This document shows, in pieces, positions 11,401-20,614 of a DNA stretch of 64,000 nucleotides. The DNA comes from Pararge aegeria. Lineage: Eukaryota > Arthropoda > Insecta > Lepidoptera > Nymphalidae. Position 1 is the first letter of the stretch. Each line of letters starts with the position of its first letter. The stretch is taken from contig NC_053193.1 of NCBI RefSeq assembly GCF_905163445.1, positions 9,672,001 to 9,736,000 of the forward strand. Direction: 5' to 3'. A program made the translations under genes and the position numbers. The notes beneath the pieces were generated by a model. It worked only from the letters and a program-made list of their open reading frames with translations, made no database searches and had not been told where the DNA came from.

Positions 11401-14400
11401 AAAGCGTTTTGTACAGTTTATGAGGGACAGCCCGCTGTCCGATACATGGACGGACGGACAAACGGACAACGGTGTCCTTGTAATAGTAATTGCTACCTAC
11501 TCTAAAAACCGAAAGCGAGCAATTCTCGTGCACCGCAATACGATGTACTTGTAGGACCTCATGCACGCGTCACGTATCAGCACAAAGGCCTTCTGGATGT
11601 GCTTAATAAATACGCCGTGTGCATAGGGTCTGATAACTTCGTTAGATACCTATTAGTTTTTGGCCGATTGCCTTGGTATTTCTATACTCAATCAATAAAA
11701 CTATTACGATTAAATCACGCATAAACACCTGTTTTGTTTCGTCTTATTGGAATCAAGATTTCTAATCTGTAGAGAGATAACTTTATAAAACCCCTGTACC
11801 GATTTACCTATTACATTGTGTGTGATGTAATTGAATTGTTATCTTTCTAGCTACTTGTATTAGTTTGACGAAGATTAGTATTCTTCAATTTGAAATGCGC
11901 ACCTCTAAAGGCCACAATTCAATCAGTAATCAACTCGAGTCAATGTTGTTTAACGAGCGATTGATTTGATCTGTTGCAAATAAGCCAAAATCATTATTCC
12001 CAACCTACTAAAGTACCAAACCTAGGCAGAAGCCTCTTCCTACACAGGAGGGTTTCGAATTTTGACCTTCTACACTGCTTCTGCCGTTTTGTGGGCTGTA
12101 TCGATTGTTATCACATAGGTAGGGGATAATAACCGGGAGAGTAAGCACAGGGACAACTCCCTAATCCTCACTCAAGGCTGGTACTGCGTATGAACACAGA
12201 AAGCATAACAAATCGCCCGACTCCACAATCGAACCAAGAATTTCTTGCCCATAACAACAGTGGAACATGCAATCACTAGAAAAACAAGACAATTATTCCT
12301 TCATTATCTCAATATATCCACCTAAATCTTATTATATTATAATTATATATATCCACCTAAATTTAATGTATGTTATGTTCTAAAAGCGACGGCAATGGAC
12401 GAAAAATCTGCGTCAGTCATGGGACAGCTGTAAAGGGCGAGATTCGTGTGCAGCTTGCGAGGAGTTCGGCATTAGGTGCACTATCCAGCCGTGCTATGGT
12501 GTAAATCTGGATCGCAACTTCGAATACCAATGGATACCAAGTAAGTCTTATATGCTAACGCCCGGAATAAATAGCGGCGGACATATTATTACATTTGTGT
12601 AGTGCTATCCTCTTAGTCAGGCATGCAAAAGCACCACTAGCACTAACATTATAGAGAACTTTAAACCATGACGGTTTCCTTGCGATTTACTAAAAAATGC
12701 GTAAAAGCACAGAGCTCTGAAAAATTCGAGGTGTGTTAACTCAGTGTCCCCGAAAGGGGGGGCTTGGGCTCTAGCACAGACAGGAGACAAAAATTATATC
12801 GCCCGATTATATAAACGTGCCCCCTGCTAAAGCACGGGAACCTGGAATAGAAGAATTTAACCCCGTTTATTACACATATATTATTTGCATATTATTTCCA
12901 CTTGTGCGCCAGTGCTCTGGGAGTTGATAAAGCTGTGGGAGAAGATAAAGTTTCATCCTTTCCCTGGGGAGATTATGGTTTACTGCCTATGCTAGCCGTG
13001 CTGGAGTATTACAGAGTACTAATAAAACAATATAATAGTTCGTAGTACTAGTGTAATTTTCAACCATTAGCAAATTGCAGGCAGTTTTGTATATTTTTAA
13101 CTTTAATAAATTTGTATAGCTGAGGAGCTGCGGATGGAATATCCATGCGGCAACTTATACGCGGGCCAACGCCAGTTGAGCGAGGCGGAAACCTTGGCCC
13201 TCACACACTTCCTCCACGAGCAGCGGACACCGTTGTACGCCTTCATTGCATTCAAGGAGGGCGATGTGCTTGTGAGTGACTTAGAATTGATTCCATTTCA
13301 GGTTACTATATTTTATTTATTTTCAAATAGGTGTGCTCAAACCGCTTCATCCTTCTTTTCCCACTTAAGAAAGCGAAAGACAGATGATGTATGAAAAAAG
13401 ATTAAGGACCCAATCACTTTTCCACTGATTACTTATCCTGTTTTATTTCAAGACATAAGAAGACATAAGATGGTAAAAAGTGTAAACCGATGTGCGAAAT
13501 GCGCTCGGCACGGCCAGCACGGCTAGCATGGCCAGGAGCCAATTATATCCCCGGGGAAAGGATATGAATTTATCTTCTCACACAACTTTAACAACTTTCA
13601 GAGCAACGGTGCACACGTGGAAATAATATCCAAATAATATATGTGTATTAATAAACGTGGGTAGACTTCTATTCCATGTGCCAGTAATCTAGCAGGTGGG
13701 CACGTTAAGTATATCCCTTGTCGGAGGATATAATTTTTGTCTCCCGCCCGTGCTAACCCTGCAGCACGGCTAGCATGGGCAGGAGACAATTATATCCCCG
13801 GGAAAGGATATAAATTTATCTTCTCCCACAGCTTTATCAACTCTCAGAGCGCTGGCGCACAAGTGGAAATAATATCCAAATAATATACATAATATGTGTA
13901 TTAATAAACGGGGGTAAACTACTCCTATTCCATGTTCCAGTTAATCACTGCAGGTGCGCACGTTAATTATATCCCTTGTCAGGGGATATAATCGGGGGAT
14001 ATAAGTTTTGTCCCCTACCTGTGCTAGCCCTGCAGTAGTAGGTATGACATTGTAGTTCCTTGTCCGCTGCGCACTAATTATATTTTTTTATATTTATAGG
14101 GCGTCATGTATCCATACTCACACACTAGAAAAAAACGTGCCTTTGATCACGTATATGTAAGTGAAATCTATGTATAAAGTAATATGAAAAAACGACGTGA
14201 CCACGCTGATACAATAATAATATCAGATGAAGGAGTTATTGTGAATAATATGCTCTACAGGATGACAAGCAAGCTTTATAGAAATAACATTGAAGATGGT
14301 AGGGTAGTACAATGCTCTAAGTAATAAAAAGTAAAAAAAGAAAATTTAATTATTTGACGGCCGATCGGCGCATTTTGCAGCGAGCCTGCTTTCTGAGTCC

Positions 14401-16399
14401 AAGGCCATTAGTTCGATTCCCACAACTGGAAAATGTTTGTGTGATGAACAGGAATGTTTTTCAGTGTCTGATGGGTGTTTATCTGTATATTATAAGTAAT
14501 ATTGTATATTATTCATAAAAATATTCATCAGTTATTTTAGTACCCATAACACAAGCTACGCTTACTTTGGGGCTAGATGGCGATGTGTGTATTGTCGTAA
14601 TATATTTATTCATTATTATTATTATTTATTTAATTACCGACATATACCCTTATATCTTAACGGTCAATATCCCGCATGCACAGTACAATATAAACAATAA
14701 TTATTTTATTTGTACATTTTACATAGTAGTAGCCGAGAGTTCAATTTGTGGTTTTAACTTTTGGTATCCCTTTTAGAACTCGGCACCCACCTCTAACTTT
14801 CTTTTCGGAGTTATGTGCGTAACAATACGCGCATGCTATAGAGTTTTCCATGTTATCAAAGGCGTGTGAAGTGTATCAATTCGCAATTGGCCAGCGTGGT
14901 AGACTAGTGCTTAAACCCTTCTCATTCTGAGAGGCGATACGTGCCCTGTAGTGGACCGGCAATTGGTTGATCGTAATGATTTTACAGAGACAGCGCGCAT
15001 CACAAGCTGCTTCAGCCGCCTTCAGTATTAGTGGGCGGCCATATGTCGCTGGACAAACGTCGGAATTTCTGCGTGAGATTTGTATACTATTAAAGAAAAA
15101 ACTAAATTAGTTTATTTCAAGTAGGCCTAACGGTTTGGAAAGCAGATTCTACAAAAAAGAAGCCAGAAAGAAACTCAGTGTTTGCTCTTTTACAACACAA
15201 TTTTACAATTTAATAATCAGTGTCCTATACTGTGTGAGATGAAAGAGGAGCGGCTTGCTTTCAAGAGACCTTGTTAAGAATTTCATAAATTTTTAAGTAA
15301 CCTCGATTTATTAAATTTGTTTTGATATTTGTATGGTATAGAACTACATTAATTCGTATGTACCGACTGTATGTTCGTTGATTGCCTTGTATCTAGCTGT
15401 GAGTATATGTGTCCTGGTACTTTATATCACGAGATCCTAGAACTGGCGGGTCAGGCCGAAACATATTTTCATAGAGGGAATTGAGAATTTACCCCGTCGA
15501 GTTGACCCTGGTTATTATCACTGTGAGGCCGGCACAAATTATAACGGTGATACGCACTTTTATATGATTGGAGGCTTGTGTCAAGCAGTAGTAAAGTCAT
15601 GATGAAATAGTACCGGAGGCATAGAATTTGCTGCTGAAAGTCTGCGTACCTTTCAGTCTATTTTTAATGACATTTATTTGGTAGTAGGGCAAATAAACAG
15701 TACTTACATTGTTTTTATGATAAAAAAAAACGCTATTTACAGTCATCGTCCATTCAATCTTTAAGGAACCTGTAAGGAACTTTGTCTTGCAACGATGGAA
15801 ATATAATAGAATAAAATTATTTTTCAACTTTCAGCACTATACGCCGGCGGTATAGAAGACTGGGTGGATGGACATCTGGGAATAGACAATACCTACACGG
15901 TCATGATGTTTCGTCCCACCGATGCGCAAAACTCAAAACTTGTAACAGAGGTTGTCTCTTATTATATTCTAATTATATTTTTACGATCGATCGATTTATA
16001 ACGATCACACGGCGCAATGTGAAATAAAAAGTTAGAGGATCTCCATGGCGCAGTTGTAATGTGTCATAAGTCCCGGTCCCGAGTTCGATCCCGGCGGGGG
16101 GAAATTGGGGATTTATAATTTCTCTAGCTTGATTATTGGGAGGCTTTGGACGTGCCGCCAAGCAATTTAGCGTATGTTTTATGACTTTATAAAGGAGTTA
16201 GTAAATTAAACTATTATTTTTACAGCGTGTTGTCCATGAAGCGTATGCAGCTATGGACACATTACTTCTACAAAGCGTTCAGGCGCCAATATTGGGACCA
16301 CCGGTGATCACATTAACAAGAGCAAGCGGATTGCGGTTGATTCCACCCTCAACGGCATTCATTTTATCATTACTATTAATAATTCTTGGATACGGCTAG
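2458..16399 (+). CDS. M14 carboxypeptidase-like protein, predicted inactive, secreted or GPI-anchored
   Basis: Exons: 2458-2530, 2662-3039, 3907-4040, 4844-5422, 5573-5741, 6403-6566, 12387-12540, 13120-13271, 14100-14156, a tentative one ending at 14298, 15835-15950 and 16226-16399. Phases agree everywhere except around the tentative exon. The product is about 730-740 residues. Residues 1-24 are a signal peptide (MNFRIFLILFDVIRLVFS). Residues 25-388 are low-complexity, rich in K, D, E, N and S, and unlike a normal propeptide. The M14 domain follows, with AGGIQGRDHHAV, NPDGYDYS, RRQWTKN, GVNLDRNFEYQW, MYPYSHTRKK and LYAGGIEDW. Compared with carboxypeptidase A, the zinc ligands are lost (His69 to Gln447, Glu72 to Asp450, no His near residue 595). 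Arg127 is Thr504, Asn144 is Asp541, and the catalytic Glu is Met in NTYTVMMFRP; Arg145 and the Tyr248 position remain. A five-Cys cluster lies at 514-535. The C-terminus ends STAFILSLLLIILGYG, like a GPI signal. The role is unknown; peptide binding is an inference. Confidence 0.85.
4106..4206 (+). repeat. SINE family A, tRNA-like head only
   Basis: The stretch reads as the tRNA-like head of a repeat found at least 13 times here: gataG..TAGTGG.TAAGGC, a ttcgatccccgg-like B box, then ttttcggagttatgtgcg. It lies in intron 3 of the carboxypeptidase-like gene. Confidence 0.65.
5930..6155. repeat. Minisatellite, about 44-bp unit, 4-5 diverged copies
   Basis: Units share the core cataaaagacacttgcg, then tatacgagacgtactaaa. 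The fourth unit contains an inverted copy of half the unit (see the hairpin at 6077). It lies in the intron between exons 5 and 6 of the carboxypeptidase-like gene. Confidence 0.75.
6077..6117. repeat. Perfect 18-bp inverted repeat with 5-nt loop
   Basis: Arms 6077-6094 and 6100-6117 (cacttgctttctgtatac and its complement) flank the loop gagac inside the minisatellite. Confidence 0.85.
7774..7957 (+). mobile_element. Helitron-like non-autonomous element (degraded)
   Basis: It starts with the common lepidopteran end tactaatattataaatgcg and ends near aagtcgcgagggtccgctag, similar to the CTAG-ended copies at 28917 and 46327. No coding capacity is seen. Confidence 0.45.
8570..8815 (-). repeat. 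SINE family A copy
   Basis: It contains gctggcccagtgcggattgg, tatggagaactctcaggcat and caggtttccccacgatgttt, shared with the other family A copies, in reverse orientation. A 34-bp segment (gagcaagtgatattatatta...) is duplicated in tandem at about 8704-8766. Confidence 0.7.
10293..10808 (+). mobile_element. Non-LTR retrotransposon remnant, C-terminus of reverse transcriptase
   Basis: One open frame runs from just after an upstream stop to TGA at 10806. It reads KAAYFALVQSQIAYGLTVWG, LERAQRAIIKVIYKK, LLTVRQLYILNIALRKH. This is the characteristic end of Jockey/CR1-like reverse transcriptases (AYxALxxSxxxYGxxxWG). It is strongly 5' truncated but has no internal stop over about 170 codons, so it may be a fairly recent insertion. 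It lies in the 5.8-kb intron of the carboxypeptidase-like gene. Confidence 0.8.
10834..10905. repeat. (CA)n microsatellite
   Basis: Imperfect cacacaca tract interrupted by ct and at, directly downstream of the retrotransposon remnant. Confidence 0.85.
12775..13012. mobile_element. MITE family D copy
   Basis: It starts ctagcacagacaggagacaa and ends near tgcctatgctagccgtgctg, so the ends are inverted repeats of the form CTAGCATGGGCAGGAGACAA. The interior matches other copies (ttatttccacttgtgcgcca, gttgataaagctgtgggaga). Confidence 0.65.
13490..14035. mobile_element. Two MITE family D copies in tandem
   Basis: Two consecutive near-identical units, about 13500-13790 and 13770-14035. Each contains ggaaaggatat, atcaactctcagagc-like and ataatatccaaataatat segments, and is bounded by agcatgggcaggagacaa / ttgtctcctgccc ends. 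They lie between exons 8 and 9 of the carboxypeptidase-like gene. Confidence 0.7.
14359..14617 (+). repeat. SINE family B (tRNA-derived) copy
   Basis: tRNA-like head with ggcgcattttgcagcg and a B-box-like agttcgattcccac, then aaaatgtttgtgtgatgaac, ataaaaatattcatcagt and gctacgcttactttggggct. Four copies are in the window. Confidence 0.75.
14775..14970 (+). repeat. SINE family A copy, truncated head
   Basis: It contains ttttcggagttatgtgcgta, aaaggcgtgtgaagtgtatc, ggccagcgtggtagactagt and ttctcattctgagagg, shared with other family A copies. Confidence 0.65.
16035..16165 (+). repeat. SINE family C fragment with tRNA-like B box
   Basis: It has gttcgatcccggcggggg followed by aaattggggatttataattt, resembling the segment at 28700. 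It is not a functional tRNA (no cloverleaf). Confidence 0.5.
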
Positions 16400-16689
16400 A
16401 CAAGTGAATGCTAAATATCTTAAATTTGCTCACTTAGAACTAAGAGTTCGTTAAAATAGCACTTATGGCACGGGCATGTAATTAACGTACCAGATTACCC
16501 CACACAACGCCACGAGTGTTGAGCCATATCAAGTTGAAATTAATTGTAATGCAAAACAAATTACCGCGTTTTGGTAATGATTATGAGAGCAAAATTTGAT
16601 TTGATTCGCCACGCGTGACTTTCCGTATACCTATAGGAGTTTAGACAGCGTTTTTCCAGCTTTCATTTTTTCTTCATATTAAAGTTTGA

Positions 16690-16695
16690 AATAAA
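16690..16695 (+). terminator. Candidate poly(A) signal of the carboxypeptidase-like gene
   Basis: AATAAA lies about 290 nt after the stop at 16399; another lies near 16800. Choosing between them needs transcript ends. Confidence 0.4.
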
Positions 16696-16973
16696 AAAAA
16701 ATACACGTATTCCAATTGTTTATTTAAATACTTTAAAACCAAAACATAACATTGTATTGTATTAGCGTGTATTATAATTATTGAATAACATGAAACAAAA
16801 ATAAATATATTTAAATCTATAACAATAAGTGTTTATATATTTCAATTTAAGTCACATCACTACAGATAATTAAATATTGGATATCTATATTAATTTAATT
16901 ATTTCAATTTTGTTTAATTTATGTCCATAAAATAATTGTTATATAAATATAACCTAAAATAAACAATTTAAAA

Positions 16974-17290
16974 CTAAATAAAATCTAAAACGTCTTCGAA
17001 ACCACCGCCGCGATGTACAGTTCCTAAGATGCTGGCAGTATTGCCCCTTTGGATGACCAAACGAATTCGTCGGCCAAGGTAACTGCCCGCTCTAGGATCA
17101 CCGGTAGACTCGATAACCTTTTTCGATAGTTCTTTGAAAAGAGCTCGTGCCTCCGGACCCCACGGTCCCAAAGTCTCTACTCCAAAATGCACAAAAATTA
17201 AGCTGCTATCCAGGTTTTCATATTTACGCCTCTTGGCCTGCTCGGCACTGGTAGCAGCCGCACCAACCATTGACGAGGTGGCTTGGATGT
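16974..17290 (-). mobile_element. Non-LTR retrotransposon 3' end
   Basis: A 98-codon frame reads AEQAKRRKYENL, FVHFGVETLGPWGPEARALF, GDPRAGSYLGRRIRLVIQRG. This resembles the conserved C-terminal tail of some animal LINE reverse transcriptases (FVPxAVETLGxWG..., QRGNAxSxLGT). The AT-rich tail tataaatataacctaaaata recurs at about 27410 and 28180. Confidence 0.65.
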
Positions 17291-17444
17291 TTTAAGCAGC
17301 TAGGGTATCGAAACAATTTGCATCCCACAATCATCCCATCCCATCTCCATATTGGTTATTTTATACAAACATCACCATATCTACATACAAATGAACTCTG
17401 CTTTTATAATAATTATTTAATAAATAAATAAAATAAATATTATT

Positions 17445-17680
17445 AACCCTCAGAAGACGAGAAGGGTTCAGGCCACCACGCTGGCCAAGCGCGAATAGGT
17501 ATACTTCCTTATATAACCTAACATATTAAATTAATGTATTGTGATCTTAAAGGCACGCAGGTTTCTAACAATGTTTTCCTAGTAAAAAGTTATCACATCT
17601 TAACTGCCTAAATTACCATAACTCCGAGAAGTTAAAGATGTATGCTGGGGATCAAATACAAGTAGAATAAAAATGTTGGT
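17445..17680 (-). repeat. SINE family A copy
   Basis: Reverse orientation: caccacgctggccaagcg, cacgcaggtttctaacaatg and ataactccgagaagttaaag match the family, with an insertion in the middle. Confidence 0.6.
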
Positions 17681-18604
17681 CCCTCGCTGTTGTACGTTAA
17701 GACGGTAGTAAATAATAAAACTATATTTTAACTATCATTATTAATTACGTCTTATAGATTACCCTAGTTAGATTAAACAGTAGTGGACAAAATAAAAGAT
17801 TCTATCATGTTTTTATTCGTCTATATCTACTTGGTAGTTTTTGTATCCTCATAATATTATATGTGTGAAACCATAAGTGATTTAATCCTCATTGTACGGA
17901 CCTATAAAAACCGAGTTTGTTCAGAAACTTTTAAAATTATTACTAAGATCGCATTCCTAAAATAATTAAAAGAAACAATGGAACTAAATGATTTAAAAAT
18001 ATTTTAGAAAAGCACAACATAGAAATTCTTATGAGGGGACACGATGATTTATTTGTAATTTAACCACCTCATTCTCAAGAAATTCAAAATAAAAACAGTT
18101 TAGAAAGTCATAAATGGCATCCATCCTTCCGCACAATCCGCTGGCCCACCAGCATGGTTAGCCCTCTTCCATCTTAGACTGCATCATCAATTACCACCAA
18201 AAAACACTGCAGTCGGGAGCTAACTTGTATAAAAAACCAACTGAAAAATTAAGAAATCGAAATCTATCCCTTCAACCGCTAATTTAGGAGGCGCATACCT
18301 GTACTTATATAAATATGTGTTAGAGTGGTGCATAACTTCATTGATTATGAAAAATAGTGAAAAATAACAGAAATTGGACGTTTCACTTAAATTACATATT
18401 GCTTAGTTTCACGAACTATAAACGGCTAAACCATACTTTTTTACTCAAGATGTAGAGTATGTAGAGTCAGTGTACTTATAAACCTCAACATATCGTATCC
18501 TCACCTCATAAATAATTAATTAATACTAACATAGTCGTTTAAGTTGTATTACTAACAAAGGTGGGCCTTAGTTGTCTTTATAAAGAGATTATTATTATTA
18601 TACC

Positions 18605-18790
18605 GGCCCGGCCCAATACCGGCCCACTACAGGGCACTCCCCATCATTGAGAAAGGTGTTGGTCTTAGTCCACCACGCTGGTCCAGTGCAAGTTGATCCA
18701 CACGCTTTTTAAATCATTGTGGAGAACTCTCAGGCATGCAGGTTTCCTCACGATGTTTTCCTTCACCGTCGAAGCAAGTGATACTTTTTA
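18605..18790 (-). repeat. SINE family A copy
   Basis: Reverse orientation: cccactacagggcactcccc, caccacgctggtccagtgca and atgcaggtttcctcacgatg match the family. Confidence 0.7.
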
Positions 18791-20497
18791 TGCGTTAAAA
18801 TAGGTATTGCCTTAAGTAGATATTCTAAAATATGAAATATTACTAAATATTCTGAAGCGTTAATCATTTTTTTATGTAGCTAAATGCATATTAATTCAGT
18901 AGCCTTGGCCGTACCTACGTACAATACGGACACTGCGTTGTATCTATTATACGTTAAGAACAAAGAATAGACGTTAACACAAAAGACGCTCATTCATTTA
19001 TAAAATAAGGTAAAGAGCTAATTAATGTAGGAAATGAATATTTATTTCAAAAGTTGGTACGAAAAAGAAGTACCTTTTAAAAAAAGATAAATCATCGCAT
19101 AGAAGAGAATTACCATTTACTTTGTTCGACTAGACTTACAATTGTTCTATGCATAACTATATAACTCCATTTGTTTACGACACTTTAATAGTATAAAACA
19201 GAAATTTTATAAAGTTTCTAATAGGTACGTAACAATGGAATCAAACAAATCAAATCAAAAGTTCATCATCGAAGTCTCTTAATCACAGGCGTGAAGAGAA
19301 AGGAAGAAGAGATATATAGTTTTTTTTTTCCAATTATTGTAAGATGATTGATGATGGTATATTTGTATGCTTAAAACTAATGCTTAGAGGGTACCAAACT
19401 GTAGGGCTAAATTGCGATGATAATGTCTGCCATTTTCTCGCCTTTTTCCGATGGGATAATACGAGAGAGTGTGTGCACAAAATATAAGCTACAATATAAA
19501 AACACACAGACGACACTTTTACAGTTATGGAGGCGTGCAACGACGGTATAATCGCTGATGCGATATCTCTCAGACAACCTTCGATGTGAGGGCATTATTA
19601 AAAAAAAACAAGTTGGTGCGGTTATAGACCTTAAAAACAAACAAATTTAAATTTTTCAATTAAAGTATTGTTTAAATGATATCTACGTATCCCTACGCTT
19701 TCTGCAATTGCCTGAATTGAAAAGCTTATTTGGAAATGTTGCAGATCTTTCAAAAGCCTCGCGAACTCTGTTCAATGTTAGAAAGCTGCGAAAGGACCTA
19801 CAGAACTGATACAGCCGCCTTTGTAACAATAACTTCAGACCACAGGTCTTAGATAAATTACTCGGATTTATTTAGGTTGACCACTGACCTGATAGTAAGG
19901 TATGGATTGGTAGGCTAAACCAATACGAGTTACTTCGTTAAATATTACATACCTACTCGTAATATATTAAGATACGAGTATGATACGTCTTACGCTGTGT
20001 AAAAGTACCTTTTGAAGTCAATTCATTGTTTACCGTTCGTTTATGTCGTGCATTGGTGTCCATGCCCTGCACGATGTGCCAATCGCGTTCACTTATTAAA
20101 TAGATAAACGGTACCTAGTACTTAGTAGGTACCTACCACTTCTCACAACAAATAAAAAATTACAAAGTGCCGATGATTTGAAAATATTTAACGAAGTGCC
20201 ATATACAAAACATGGATAATTAAAATGTGCGGTTGTGAAAATAATTCGTCTATTGGTCCTGTTTTTGTAGCTCGATAAAAAAAAAGGTTGAACAAGAAAA
20301 TTAAGGAACGTGGTTTTTCATAAAGATAAAAATAAGTTTTCAAAATTAAACAAAACAAAAACTCTTAAGTATGTACTTGTGTATACACAAATATTAAATA
20401 CCAGTCAGTGTACCTCTTTCATATCTTTTATTAAAAACGTTTAAAGATTTCGGCGTAGATTACGATGGGAACTAAAGAAACACTGATAGGAAATAAA

Positions 20498-20540
20498 TAT
20501 ATAAAACAATGAAAGGTGCGGTATTAGTTCATTTCAGTTG
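20498..20540 (+). promoter_or_regulatory. Core promoter of SLC6 gene A (TATA box and initiator)
   Basis: TATATAAAA at 20498-20506 is followed about 30-35 bp later by TTTCAGTTG (20532-20540), which matches the arthropod TCAGT initiator. The predicted 5' leader is about 80 nt and runs straight to the ATG at 20615. Placement is by motif only. Confidence 0.55.
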
Positions 20541-20614
20541 ACAGTGGCTTGCTATCGTCGCAAATATTTATTATCAGTAAAGTTATTAGTTAACAACTTC
20601 GTAGCGACCCCAAT

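Larger units (their letters stand above)
16400..20490. other. Intergenic spacer, repeats only
   Basis: It holds a retrotransposon remnant (16974-17290) and two SINE A copies. The rest is AT-rich sequence without recognisable exons. Confidence 0.6.

Noticed and set aside
16040..16115. tRNA gene
   Set aside because: It has a B-box-like gttcgatccc but no foldable acceptor and anticodon arms; it is part of a SINE. The same applies to the heads of SINE families A and B.
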